Source: Aminobacterium mobile DSM 12262 (GTDB lineage: Bacteria > Synergistota > Synergistia > Synergistales > Aminobacteriaceae). From it: DNA of 64,000 bases. The position numbers and the translations under genes were made by a program. Shown piece by piece: positions 25,101 through 33,654 of this stretch. Every line of letters begins with the position of its first letter. The first letter of the stretch is position 1. The stretch spans positions 1-64,000 of the forward strand of contig NZ_JAFZ01000003.1 of NCBI RefSeq assembly GCF_000526395.1. The letters are read 5' to 3'. The notes below the pieces were generated by a model. That model saw only the letters and a program-made list of their open reading frames with translations, did not search any database and was not told where the DNA came from.

Positions 25101-26759
25101 ATGGGACAATTAGTTCCGTCCCCACCTGAACTTCTGTCCTTGTGCCTAAAGCTAGTTTCTTTTCCGAGCGTTACCACATTGCCGGGAGAAGAAAACAATG
25201 TAGGGCATTATATATATGAGTGGGTAGCTTCTTTACCCTACTTCCAATCTCATCCTGAACATATAGTCATGATTCCAGTAGAAAATGACCCTTTGCAGCG
25301 CTTTTGTGTGGGAGCTTTTCTTGAAGCGTTCCCTTCGTGTAGCCAAACCATTATTCTTACAGGTCACTTTGATGTGGTAGGAACAGAAGGGTTTGGCTCA
25401 CTTGCTTCTTGGGCTTTTGAGCCCCAAGAGTATATGGCTCGAATTCAAAAGGAAATGTTGCCTTCCGATGTTAGACGAGATCTAGAGAGTGGTGAGTATC
25501 TTTTTGGTCGTGGTATTGCCGATATGAAGTATGGCTTGGCATTGGAAATGGCATGTATGAAGATGTACGCTCAGGCCAGAGAGGAGCTTGGTGCAAACCT
25601 GTTGTTTCTTGCCGTATGTGACGAAGAAAACATGTCTTCCGGCATGCGAAGTGTTGTACCGTGGCTTCGTCGTTTTAGAGAAGAGAAGGGTCTTCAATAT
25701 ATAGCCTGTTTGAATACAGAGCCTTCTGTGGGAGAGCCAAAAGAAAAGGGAGCTCTCTATTTGGGAACGATTGGCAAACTTATGCCTGTTTTTCTTTGTG
25801 TAGGGCGAGAGGCTCATGTGGGAGAGTATTTTAAGGGGGTTAGTGCAACTCTTATGGCGTCATGCCTTACCGTACTTATAGAGGGAGATGAAGAGAGCGC
25901 TGATACATGGCGTGGTTTTTCTTTCCCCCCAATGGCTGGGTTGAAGCTTGCAGATTTACAAGATGGTTATTCTGTTACTCTTCCAGAAATGGCGGTCACT
26001 TTTTTCAATAGCCTTCTCGTTACGAAGTCTCCTCGGCAACTGTTGGCTTATATGAAACAACGAGCGCAAGAAGCGTTACAACAGGCTCTTGCCCTTCGTG
26101 AATCGTCGGGAAAAAAACTGGCCCCATCTCTTTTTGATGGAGAGCCGGAGCGAGGGGCCGTTATAACGGTGGAAGAACTACTCTGTGAGGTTGCCAGAAA
26201 ACGAGGCCTTTCCCCTAAAGCTCTTATGAAGGAAATAGCGCTCTCTATTCATGATGGAAAAAACATTCATCAACGAGGTATAGAGGTAATGCAAACCCTT
26301 GCCCGTCAATGGGGAAGAAAGGGTCCTTTTATTGTTATAGGTTTTTTGCCTCCTTATTATCCCTCTCGGTGCAATAATGAAGAGATTGCCGGGGAGAAGG
26401 GGATGCGCCTTTTATGCGAAGAGCTTGTCCAAAAGGGAAAGAATATTGGATTCTCCCTGGAAGTGCGAGAAATTTTTGAGGGAATTATGGATCTTAGTTA
26501 TTTAGGGTTTCAGGGAAATTTAAATGATCTTGAAGGGGTGGCTCAAAATACCCCTCTTTGGAATATAGACTATTATTTCCCTTCGGAAGACATTTTATGC
26601 CTTCATATCCCAATTCTGAATATGGGACCTATAGGGAAAGACGCACATCAATCTACAGAGCGGCTCTACCTTCCCTACGCTCTTCACGGTCTTCCCCTTC
26701 TTTTTGTTGAGGCGTTGGAGCGAATTCCGGACCTTTGTAAAGAAACAAACGTTGAATAA
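25101..26759 (+). CDS. rocB: M20-family peptidase, RocB-like
   Basis: A 552-residue cytoplasmic zinc hydrolase of the M20 superfamily, similar to the arginine-utilisation protein RocB. Metal-binding motifs are TGHFDVVG (His and Asp), GRGIADMKYG (Asp) and CDEENMSSGM (Glu pair). The central dimerisation/insert domain and the C-terminal IPILNMGPIGKDAHQSTERL (metal His) are present, so it looks active. It is longer than typical M20 peptidases, as RocB is. It converges with the ornithine cyclodeaminase gene, supporting a role in arginine/ornithine or peptide breakdown; the exact reaction of RocB proteins is not well defined. Confidence 0.85.
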   Translation: MGQLVPSPPELLSLCLKLVSFPSVTTLPGEENNVGHYIYEWVASLPYFQSHPEHIVMIPVENDPLQRFCVGAFLEAFPSCSQTIILTGHFDVVGTEGFGSLASWAFEPQEYMARIQKEMLPSDVRRDLESGEYLFGRGIADMKYGLALEMACMKMYAQAREELGANLLFLAVCDEENMSSGMRSVVPWLRRFREEKGLQYIACLNTEPSVGEPKEKGALYLGTIGKLMPVFLCVGREAHVGEYFKGVSATLMASCLTVLIEGDEESADTWRGFSFPPMAGLKLADLQDGYSVTLPEMAVTFFNSLLVTKSPRQLLAYMKQRAQEALQQALALRESSGKKLAPSLFDGEPERGAVITVEELLCEVARKRGLSPKALMKEIALSIHDGKNIHQRGIEVMQTLARQWGRKGPFIVIGFLPPYYPSRCNNEEIAGEKGMRLLCEELVQKGKNIGFSLEVREIFEGIMDLSYLGFQGNLNDLEGVAQNTPLWNIDYYFPSEDILCLHIPILNMGPIGKDAHQSTERLYLPYALHGLPLLFVEALERIPDLCKETNVE

Positions 26760-26843
26760 AACGCAATGGGTCTCCCTTGTAGTGGAGAACTAAAATTAAT
26801 AATTTCCCTCAAACCTCATGTATCTCTCTTCCCGTTTTATGCG

Positions 26844-27938
26844 CTAGGGAACAAGATTATTGCGAAGATGAACCAAAAAGTCCTGCACGTTGGTCACGAT
26901 GGGAGTGACCGAGAGAGTTCCCCGATCCCGAAGCTTATTTACTGCGAATTCTGATACGTCAACGGAATAGATATATACAGGGCGGATCTTCCCCTCTTTG
27001 CATGTGAATGCAGGAGTCATGTTCCCGGCAGCAATAGTATGGAGCTGGGTAGCGAGAGCGATCATGGTTGTAGCTTTGCGGGTATGTGTTCTCATGGCAT
27101 CTTGAGCCTCGTATACATCCCCGATAACAGGCGGCAGCGGGCCATCGTCCCGTATAGATCCGGCAAGTACAATGGGAACGCCCTTTTTAAGAGCAGAATA
27201 AATAACGCCATCTCGAATATCTTCTTCTCTTATAAGCTTCTCTAAAGAGCCGTAATTTCGCGCAGTGTTGAGAAGATCCAGGTGATTGTAATGACCGAGA
27301 GGCTGTTGGGCCTGGGTATAAATGTTTTGACCAAGAGCTGTTCTCATCATGCCACCTTCTAGGTCGTGGGTGGCGAGGGCGTTGCCAGCCAGGAGGGCAT
27401 GAGCATAGCCATGTTCTATCAGTTCCGACAGGGCGCTTCTCGAGTCGTGATCGAAAACTACAGCTGGACCTAGAACCCATACAATGTAACCATGGTCTTT
27501 TTCATATCTTAAAAGTTCGTAAAGCATGTCGTAATCTCGTGAGTAGGCAGTCTCCCTGGATCGGCCAGTACGAAAGGAGAAAATATCTTGGTTTTCCTTC
27601 ACGTTCGTTGTCTTGAAACCGTGGGAATGGACGTATATTCCTTCGCTTCCATCTTCATTTCTTCCGACGAAAACCATATCTCCAATATGAAGATGGCGAA
27701 ACTCTACAGCCTCCACAACAAGGCCCTCACGAAGAACGGGGACGCAGTCCATTCTGCTTTCAGAAACAAGAATCCATTGCCCTCCAACCTTGAAGTACTC
27801 GGGGAAAATAGAAAGAGCGTGGTAATTGGAAGGAGCTACGCCTTCTTTCTCTACTGTTTTTACTGTTGCTTCCCGAGCGGAGAAGAAGGGCTCTTTTTGG
27901 AAGTCTGGTTCAATATAAATGGGTAATTGAAAAGACAT
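26844..27938 (-). CDS. Archaeal-type ornithine cyclodeaminase (LOR/SDH, TIGR00300-like)
   Basis: A 364-residue protein with an N-terminal LOR/SDH bifunctional-enzyme region (REATVKTVEKEGVAPSNYHALSIFPEYFKVGGQW) and a C-terminal nucleotide-binding region (GYIVWVLGPAVVFDHDSRSAL, ALLAGNALATHDLEGGM). The family includes enzymes shown to turn ornithine into proline plus ammonia, also found as the C-terminal domain of cyanobacterial arginine dihydrolase fusions; it is unrelated to the mu-crystallin type. It lies between RocB and the branched-chain-type ABC operon, transcribed towards rocB and divergently from the transporter. Together these suggest amino-acid catabolism to proline. Confidence 0.82.
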   Translation of the reverse strand: MSFQLPIYIEPDFQKEPFFSAREATVKTVEKEGVAPSNYHALSIFPEYFKVGGQWILVSESRMDCVPVLREGLVVEAVEFRHLHIGDMVFVGRNEDGSEGIYVHSHGFKTTNVKENQDIFSFRTGRSRETAYSRDYDMLYELLRYEKDHGYIVWVLGPAVVFDHDSRSALSELIEHGYAHALLAGNALATHDLEGGMMRTALGQNIYTQAQQPLGHYNHLDLLNTARNYGSLEKLIREEDIRDGVIYSALKKGVPIVLAGSIRDDGPLPPVIGDVYEAQDAMRTHTRKATTMIALATQLHTIAAGNMTPAFTCKEGKIRPVYIYSVDVSEFAVNKLRDRGTLSVTPIVTNVQDFLVHLRNNLVP

Positions 27939-27989
27939 ACCTTTTCCCTCCTGGATGTTATAATTTATAGACTATTAGGAAAATTTCAA

Positions 27990-28019
27990 TTGCATTACGA
28001 CTTGTTTTCTCTGTACAAT
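27990..28019 (+). promoter_or_regulatory. Putative promoter of the liv operon
   Basis: TTGCAT (27990-27995), 18 bp, TACAAT (28014-28019), about 40 nt upstream of the GTG start in the divergent region. Confidence 0.5.
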
Positions 28020-28061
28020 GATTATACCTCACAGCAAACTTTCTATAGGAGGTGGTACGTG

Positions 28062-29240
28062 GTGAAAGGAAGCAGTATCTGTTTGAAGAGAGTGGTAGGG
28101 CTTGTTGTGCTTGGGCTTCTGTTGGGGATGGTTCTCCTTGCCCCAGCTGCTGCAGAAGAGAAACCAATTAAGATTGGTTACTTGGCAGCTCTTACCGGGG
28201 ATTGGGCGGCGTATGGGCAGACTGAAGAAAAGACGGCTCGTATGGCAGTGGATGAAATCAACGCTCAAGGAGGCGTTTTGGGGAGAAAACTTGAACTTGT
28301 AGTGTACGATTTCAGAACCAGGGCTGAAGATGCCGTGAATGCCGTGCGGCGCATGATAGAGGAAGACAAAGTTGTCGCCATTGTAGGAGCAAATGGCAGT
28401 GGTATTAATATTGCAACGGCTCCTCTTGTGAACAGATATGAAGTTCCGCAGATTGGTACTGTCTCTACGAATCCGCTGGTGACGGTAGACGAGAAAGGGA
28501 AGGTCCGTCCTTACTCTTTCCGAATTTGTTTTACTGACCCCTATCAGGGGAAACTTATTGCCTATTTTGCAGCCAATGAATTAAAGCGAATGAATGCAGC
28601 AATTCTTTATGATGTAGGGAATGATTACTCTCAAGGCCTTCGGGAATTTTTTATGAAAAGCTATGGGGAATATGGTGGGAAAGTTGTAGCTGATCTCGGT
28701 TTCCGTGGAGGACAGGATGTAGATTTTAGAGCCCAACTCACGGAGATACGAGACAAGAAAGCTGATGTGCTGGTACTTCCCAACATGGGAAAAGAAATGG
28801 CTCTTATTATGAAACAGGCTAGGGAGCTTGGATTAAAAGACATTATTTTTGTTGGTGGGGATGGATATGGCGAGTTCATGTGGGAAATAGCTGGGCCCGC
28901 AATGGAAAACTCCTATTGGATTAACCATGTAGCCCCTGAAGATCCTGCCATGCAGCCCTTCTTCAAGGCCTATAAAGAAAAATGGAAAGATGAATGTAAA
29001 GAGTTTGTGAATGGTGTTTTGGGCTATGATTCTATCTATTGGCTTGCCGACGCTATTGCCAGGGCGGGGAAGGATGATCCTAAAGCTATTCGTGATGCCT
29101 TGGCCGCTACATCTGGTCTTGTACTTCATCATGCTACCATTACGATCGATCCCGAAACGAATACTCCCAAAGACAAAGATGGCGTAGTCCTCATTGCGAA
29201 AGACGGACGAGGGCAGTTCTTTAAGAAGATCAAACCTTAG
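28062..29240 (+). CDS. livJ: Branched-chain amino-acid ABC transporter substrate-binding protein
   Basis: A periplasmic binding protein of the LivJ type, about 393 residues. The signal peptide (LKRVVGLVVLGLLLGMVLLAPAAA) is followed by EEKPIKIGYLAALTGDWAAYGQ, the classic start of the mature domain. The long open frame begins far upstream, but AGGAGGT at 28047-28053 fixes the start at GTG 28062 (or the adjacent GTG 28059). A strong terminator-like hairpin after the gene separates it from the permease genes, which fits the need for more binding protein than membrane subunits. The substrate may be leucine, isoleucine, valine or another amino acid. Confidence 0.92.
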   Translation: MKGSSICLKRVVGLVVLGLLLGMVLLAPAAAEEKPIKIGYLAALTGDWAAYGQTEEKTARMAVDEINAQGGVLGRKLELVVYDFRTRAEDAVNAVRRMIEEDKVVAIVGANGSGINIATAPLVNRYEVPQIGTVSTNPLVTVDEKGKVRPYSFRICFTDPYQGKLIAYFAANELKRMNAAILYDVGNDYSQGLREFFMKSYGEYGGKVVADLGFRGGQDVDFRAQLTEIRDKKADVLVLPNMGKEMALIMKQARELGLKDIIFVGGDGYGEFMWEIAGPAMENSYWINHVAPEDPAMQPFFKAYKEKWKDECKEFVNGVLGYDSIYWLADAIARAGKDDPKAIRDALAATSGLVLHHATITIDPETNTPKDKDGVVLIAKDGRGQFFKKIKP

Positions 29241-29264
29241 AAAAACGAAGAGATTACCTACTAT

Positions 29265-29298
29265 ACGGGGCGGTCTTTATAGAGCCGCCCCGTTTTCT
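29265..29298 (+). terminator. Intercistronic terminator/attenuator between livJ and livH
   Basis: ACGGGGCGG pairs with CCGCCCCGT across a short loop and is followed by TTTT. It lies inside the operon, so partial read-through is expected to set the ratio of binding protein to permease. Confidence 0.88.
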
Positions 29299-29320
29299 TA
29301 AGGAAGGAGTGAGACGATCA

Positions 29321-30202
29321 ATGGCTACTTTGTTGCAGCAAGTGATTAACGGTCTTTCCCTTGGTTCTGTCTATGCTCTCATTGCCGTGGGGTATTCTCT
29401 TGTCTACTCCATTCTCCTTTTCTCAAATTTCGCTCATGGAGGATTCCTTGTTATTGGCGGCTATCTTTGTTATGGAGCTCTGAAAACATTAGGGCTCAGT
29501 ATATGGGTGGCGGGCTTTATTTCCTTGCTGGGCGCCGGGGTTGCGGCAGTTGTGACTGAGCGTATTGCCTATAAGCCTATTCGTGAACGAACACGGGTTA
29601 CTCTCTATCTTTTAATTGCTTCTATGGGCATGAGCATTGTGATTGAAAATATTTTTGTCATTGTGGCGGGAGGGCGCTTTCGGGCCTTGCCTCCCGTTAT
29701 TCCAACCCAGCCGGTCCATCTTTTCAATATTGCTACAACTAGTGCTTTCGATCTGCTTTCTTTTGTCGTGGCATTGGTGGCCCTGGGCTGCTTGCAAATT
29801 TTCCTTACAAAAACCAAATGGGGATTGGCTATACGGGCAGCAGCTTGTGATCTGCGTACTGCCGGGCTCATGGGAGTGAATGTGAATCTTCTCGTGTCAA
29901 TTGTCTTTTTTGTGGCAGGGGCTTTAGCAGCTATAGGGGGAATATTCCTCTCCGTTCGTTATACTCTCTACCCTCAGTTGGGAGCCATTACAATCAAGGC
30001 CTTTGTGGCGGCTGTCATTGGCGGGCTGGGATCTTTGCCTGGAGCTGTGGTGGGGAGTTTGATCCTCGGGTTGGCAGAAATGCTGACAGCAGGCTTTATA
30101 TCGAGCCAGATGAGAGATTTGGTGGTTTTCTCACTTCTGGTTATAACCCTTCTTATTCGTCCTACGGGGTTGTTTGGTAAACAGGTTGGCGAAAAGGTGT
30201 AG
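29321..30202 (+). CDS. livH: Branched-chain amino-acid ABC transporter permease LivH
   Basis: A membrane permease of about 293 residues with eight helices. It opens ATLLQQVINGLSLGSVYALIAVGYSLVYSILLFSNFAHGG, which is typical of LivH. The EAA-like cytoplasmic loop (TKWGLAIRAAACDLRTAGLMGVNVNLL) contacts the ATPases. The frame opens at GTG 29309, but ATG 29321 has GGAG eleven bases upstream and is the likely start. It is followed 8 bp later by livM. Confidence 0.95.
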   Translation: MATLLQQVINGLSLGSVYALIAVGYSLVYSILLFSNFAHGGFLVIGGYLCYGALKTLGLSIWVAGFISLLGAGVAAVVTERIAYKPIRERTRVTLYLLIASMGMSIVIENIFVIVAGGRFRALPPVIPTQPVHLFNIATTSAFDLLSFVVALVALGCLQIFLTKTKWGLAIRAAACDLRTAGLMGVNVNLLVSIVFFVAGALAAIGGIFLSVRYTLYPQLGAITIKAFVAAVIGGLGSLPGAVVGSLILGLAEMLTAGFISSQMRDLVVFSLLVITLLIRPTGLFGKQVGEKV

Positions 30203-30210
30203 GTGGGGCT

Positions 30211-31077
30211 ATGTCTGGATATACTGAAGGTATTATTATTCTTCTTTGCATCAACGGCATTGCGGCTATGGGGGTTTCTCTTTTAACGGGTTTTACTGGC
30301 GTATTCACGTTAGGGCACGCTGCCTATATGGCTTTGGGGGCTTACACATCTGCCATTCTTACGGTGCATTATGGATTGCACTGGTTCCCGGCTATTCTGT
30401 TAGGTGGAGGGGTGGCGGTTCTGGTGGCTTACGGCATAGGAGTTCCTACGTTGCGTCTTATGGGAGATTATTACGCCATTGCATCCATTGGCTTGGGTGA
30501 GGCTATTCGTTTGATCCTCGAGAATTGGCAGTCTCTTACGCGAGGGGCCCGGGGATATCCTGGCATTGAGCCCTACACAACTCTTCCTGTGGCGCTTACC
30601 TTTTTTGTCATTATGGCCATATGCATGTTTAATTTTATTAAAAGTAGATACGGCCGATCTTTCAAGGCCTGTCGTGATGATTACGTTGCCGCATCTCTCC
30701 TCGGACTTCCTACAGCAAAGATACGAATCCTCAGTCTCATTATATCGGCGTTTTATTGCGGCGTTGCTGGTGCCCTGCTGGCTGGATTCCTTTCTTTTAT
30801 CCAACCTATTATGTTCGATATGCTTAAATCTACAGAACTTACGGCTGTCGTGGTTTTTGGTGGTTTGGGGTCTATGACTGGCACCCTTGTTGGGACAGTG
30901 GTCATTACATTGGTTACGGAACTCTTTCGTCCCATCTCCCAATATCGCATGCTTATTTATGGTGCAGTGTTAGTTGTTATTATGGTGCTTCGTCCGGAGG
31001 GGATTATGGGAGGGCTTAATGGCGAAGATCTTACGAGAAAGTTTTTCAGGAGGAAAGACCATGGCGGCACTCCTTGA
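30211..31077 (+). CDS. livM: Branched-chain amino-acid ABC transporter permease LivM
   Basis: The second membrane subunit, 288 residues, starting YTEGIIILLCINGIAAMGVSLLTGFTGVFTLGHAAYMALGAY, which matches LivM. The coupling loop SRYGRSFKACRDDYVAASLLGLPTAKIRIL is present. The gene ends inside the start of livG (17-bp overlap), a sign of coupled translation. Confidence 0.95.
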   Translation: MSGYTEGIIILLCINGIAAMGVSLLTGFTGVFTLGHAAYMALGAYTSAILTVHYGLHWFPAILLGGGVAVLVAYGIGVPTLRLMGDYYAIASIGLGEAIRLILENWQSLTRGARGYPGIEPYTTLPVALTFFVIMAICMFNFIKSRYGRSFKACRDDYVAASLLGLPTAKIRILSLIISAFYCGVAGALLAGFLSFIQPIMFDMLKSTELTAVVVFGGLGSMTGTLVGTVVITLVTELFRPISQYRMLIYGAVLVVIMVLRPEGIMGGLNGEDLTRKFFRRKDHGGTP

Positions 31078-31840
31078 GTTAGATAGAATCAACAAATCTT
31101 TTGGCGGCGTTCAGGCTGTTCAGAATATGAGCTTTATGATGGGTGAACGTGACGTAGTGGGGTTGATCGGTCCTAACGGAGCAGGAAAAACCACAATCTT
31201 CAACATCATTACCGGTGTATATGCCCCTGATTCTGGTCGCATTCTTTTTGAGGGGGAAGATATTACATCCCTTAAAACGTACGAGATTATTCAAAGAGAC
31301 ATAGCGAGGACCTTCCAGAATCTGCGTCTTTTCCCTCGTTCCTCTGCTCTTGAGAATGTGATGACCGCAGCTCAGTGCCAAGAACCCTATTCTTTCGCTG
31401 AGGCGGTAACCCATATGGGACGATGGAGGGAAAAAGAACGGAGTATCCGTGATATGAGCATGGAGCTTCTGCAGAGGGTGGGGCTTGCCGATCGGGCATT
31501 ACAACCTGCAGGTACTCTTCCCTATGGTTATCAACGGCGACTTGAGATAGCCAGAGCCCTGGCTTTGAATCCGCGACTGTTACTTTTAGATGAACCAGCC
31601 GCGGGAATGAATCCCGAAGAAGTGCTGGCTCTTAATGAGCTGATTCGAGAGATTCATAAAGATTTTCCTCTGGCTATTCTCGTTATAGAGCATCATATGG
31701 ATCTGGTTATGGAAGTGTGTCCTCATATTATTTGTATGAATTTCGGGGCTAAAATTGCGGAAGGGTCCCCTGAAGATATTCAGAACGATCCGGAAGTGCT
31801 TAAAGCGTATCTTGGGGAGGAGGAAAATCATCATGACTGA
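31061..31840 (+). CDS. livG: Branched-chain amino-acid ABC transporter ATPase LivG
   Basis: A 259-residue ATPase. Walker A is GPNGAGKTT, the Q-loop RTFQNLRLF, Walker B LLLLDEPAAGMNPEE, and the H-loop VIEHHMD. The ABC signature is degenerate, YGYQRRLEIARAL, as usual for LivG. The longer open frame upstream overlaps livM; AGGAGG eight bases before ATG 31061 settles the start. Its C-terminal extension (GAKIAEGSPEDIQNDPEVLKAYLGEE) is typical of the family. Confidence 0.96.
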   Translation: MAALLELDRINKSFGGVQAVQNMSFMMGERDVVGLIGPNGAGKTTIFNIITGVYAPDSGRILFEGEDITSLKTYEIIQRDIARTFQNLRLFPRSSALENVMTAAQCQEPYSFAEAVTHMGRWREKERSIRDMSMELLQRVGLADRALQPAGTLPYGYQRRLEIARALALNPRLLLLDEPAAGMNPEEVLALNELIREIHKDFPLAILVIEHHMDLVMEVCPHIICMNFGAKIAEGSPEDIQNDPEVLKAYLGEEENHHD

Positions 31841-32579
31841 GCCTCAGCAGTGTCCTCTCCTCAATGTCCATAATTTGCAGGTAAGCTATGGGGCGATTCG
31901 GGCATTACGGGGAGTGTCTCTTTATGTAAATGAAGGGGAAATTGTATGTGTTATTGGAGCTAATGGTGCAGGGAAGTCCACTTTGATGAATGCTCTCATG
32001 GCGGAGGTTCCGAGAGAGGGAGGCGAAATCCTTTTTGATGGAGGTCCTTTGGCTCGTCGAAGTTATGATGTAGTGAAACAGGGAGTGTCCCTTGTTCCTG
32101 AAGGGCGGCGAGTGTTTGTTTCTCTTACAGTCTATGAGAACCTGATGATGGGAGCTTTCCCAAGGCGGGACAGGGGACAGATTCGGGAGGATTTAGAGTG
32201 GGTTTTCTCGCTCTTCCCTAGGCTGGAAGAGCGAAAGAGCCAATATGCGGGTACTCTTTCCGGAGGCGAACAGCAAATGCTGTCTATTGGCCGGGCTCTC
32301 ATGTCTCGTCCGAGGCTTCTTCTCCTCGATGAGCCGTCGCTGGGGTTGGCGCCTATTATCATAAAAGACATTTTTAAGGAGCTGAAAAGAATTAACTCTG
32401 AAGGAGTAACAATTCTTCTTGTGGAGCAGAATGCCCGACAGGCCCTTCTTTTATCTGATCGAGGCTACGTGCTTCAGACAGGAGGGCTTATTTTGGCAGG
32501 AACTTCTTCCGAGCTTTTGAATAACCCGGATATTCGGGGTGCCTATCTCGGCACTGGACGGAAAAAAGGTCTTCTGTAA
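31833..32579 (+). CDS. livF: Branched-chain amino-acid ABC transporter ATPase LivF
   Basis: A 248-residue ATPase forming the second half of the ATPase dimer with LivG. Walker A is GANGAGKST, signature LSGGEQQMLSIGRAL, Walker B LLLLDEPSLGLAP, H-loop LLVEQNA. The ATG at 31833 lies inside the end of livG (8-bp overlap) and follows GGAGGAGG. It is the last gene of the operon and a strong terminator follows. Confidence 0.96.
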   Translation: MTEPQQCPLLNVHNLQVSYGAIRALRGVSLYVNEGEIVCVIGANGAGKSTLMNALMAEVPREGGEILFDGGPLARRSYDVVKQGVSLVPEGRRVFVSLTVYENLMMGAFPRRDRGQIREDLEWVFSLFPRLEERKSQYAGTLSGGEQQMLSIGRALMSRPRLLLLDEPSLGLAPIIIKDIFKELKRINSEGVTILLVEQNARQALLLSDRGYVLQTGGLILAGTSSELLNNPDIRGAYLGTGRKKGLL

Positions 32580-32631
32580 AGGAGAAGAGAAGTCCGTATA
32601 CGTAAGAAGATATATTAGATGTAGGTTGCGT

Positions 32632-32673
32632 AAAAGCAGGGGCTTCCCATTGTAAAAAGCCCCTGCTTTTTTA
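32632..32673 (+). terminator. Intrinsic terminator of the liv operon
   Basis: AAAAGCAGGGGCTT pairs with AAGCCCCTGCTTTT and runs into a T-stretch. The A-tract on the other side lets it also stop the minus-strand MoaD-like gene. Otherwise 32674-32784 shows nothing. Confidence 0.93.
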
Positions 32674-32784
32674 TTGAGCAAATATATATTATTTCCCCTG
32701 TCTGGCTTAACAGTTTGCTAGCACAAATCATCGGCAAAGTAGAGTGGCCTCGTGTCACTAGCCAGCTAATGCATAAGCTTCCTT

Positions 32785-33066
32785 TTACCCTCCCCCGACA
32801 GGTGGGAAAATATTAACAGTGTCACTGTCGTTCAGAGGGGTGTCCAGCCCTTGTAAATGGACGATGTGTTTCCCATTCACCATAATGATGGTGCCCATTA
32901 AAAGCTTTTTTGGCATGTCGTTGCCAGACCAAATCCACTTGTCAAATTTCTCTCCGTATTTTTCCGAGAGATCTTTCAGAAGATCTTTTACAGTGGGAGG
33001 CGCCGGGATGTTAAATTCTTTTTGACCAGTAGCGTACATAAGAAAAGCATGTACTCGAAGTATCAT
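32785..33066 (-). CDS. MoaD/ThiS-family ubiquitin-like sulfur carrier
   Basis: A 93-residue beta-grasp protein ending in the exposed Gly-Gly tail (PPVGGG) that is adenylated and thiocarboxylated in MoaD/ThiS proteins. The fold is seen in ILRVHAFLMYATGQKEFNI, PTVKDLLKDLSEKYG, TIIMVNGKHIVHLQGLDTPLNDSDTVNIFPPV. Its likely activating enzyme, a ThiF/MoeB-type E1, is encoded 2.2 kb away in the Isc operon, and a tungstopterin-type oxidoreductase follows. The three may serve tungsten or molybdenum cofactor synthesis; thiamine or other sulfur transfer is possible. Confidence 0.88.
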   Translation of the reverse strand: MILRVHAFLMYATGQKEFNIPAPPTVKDLLKDLSEKYGEKFDKWIWSGNDMPKKLLMGTIIMVNGKHIVHLQGLDTPLNDSDTVNIFPPVGGG

Positions 33067-33140
33067 TTGTTGCTCCCCTCCTTTCCCTATACGTATTATC
33101 TATTTTCGAGATAGAGTTTGCAAATCCCATCAATATATTC

Positions 33141-33169
33141 TTGACAAATATGGTAGGGTATAGTATGAA
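33141..33169 (+). promoter_or_regulatory. Promoter of the isc operon
   Basis: TTGACA (33141-33146), 17 bp, TATGAA (33164-33169), about 45 nt before the iscR start. An IscR-type regulator often represses its own promoter, but I could not recognise a clear operator. Confidence 0.7.
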
Positions 33170-33213
33170 TAGTTGCGCAGTAAAGTTCTCGAAGAAAGAA
33201 GGTGAACAGCCCC

Positions 33214-33636
33214 GTGAAACTGTCTACAAAAACAAGGTATGGTCTTCGGGCCATGTTAGAGCTTGCTCGGCAATATAATAAACAGGAGCCGGTAAGTATT
33301 ACGGAGATAGCTGCAAAAGAACATATTTCCGAGCGATATCTGGAGCAGCTTTTTCTGAAGCTGCGAAGACAGGGGCTGGTGGAGAGTATCCGAGGCCCGC
33401 AGGGAGGCTATCTCCTGAGCCAATCTCCAGAGAAGATAACAGTGGCTGCAGTTGTAGAAGTGCTGGAGGGCCCCATCTACTTGGCAGATTGCCTTGAAGG
33501 AAGTGAGTGCCTTAATGAGGATAGCTGCCCGGCGCGAAACCTGTGGGTACGGTTGCGCAACAGTATTGATGAGGTATTAGAATCAACGACATTACGAGAT
33601 TTAATTGCGGAAGATACACCCGCGGAAATAGAGTGA
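33214..33636 (+). CDS. iscR: Rrf2-family regulator, IscR-like
   Basis: A 140-residue winged-helix repressor that senses Fe-S status. It starts VKLSTKTRYGLRAMLELA and includes ITEIAAKEHISERYLEQLFLKLRRQGLVESIRGPQGGYLL. Three cysteines at about 93, 99 and 105 match the cluster ligands of IscR, so cluster binding is likely. GTG 33214 is preferred over GTG 33202 because the AAGG ribosome site lies nine bases before it. It heads the iscR-iscS-iscU-thiF-tag operon and probably autoregulates it. Confidence 0.9.
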   Translation: MKLSTKTRYGLRAMLELARQYNKQEPVSITEIAAKEHISERYLEQLFLKLRRQGLVESIRGPQGGYLLSQSPEKITVAAVVEVLEGPIYLADCLEGSECLNEDSCPARNLWVRLRNSIDEVLESTTLRDLIAEDTPAEIE

Positions 33637-33654
33637 GAAAGGCAGGATCAGAAG

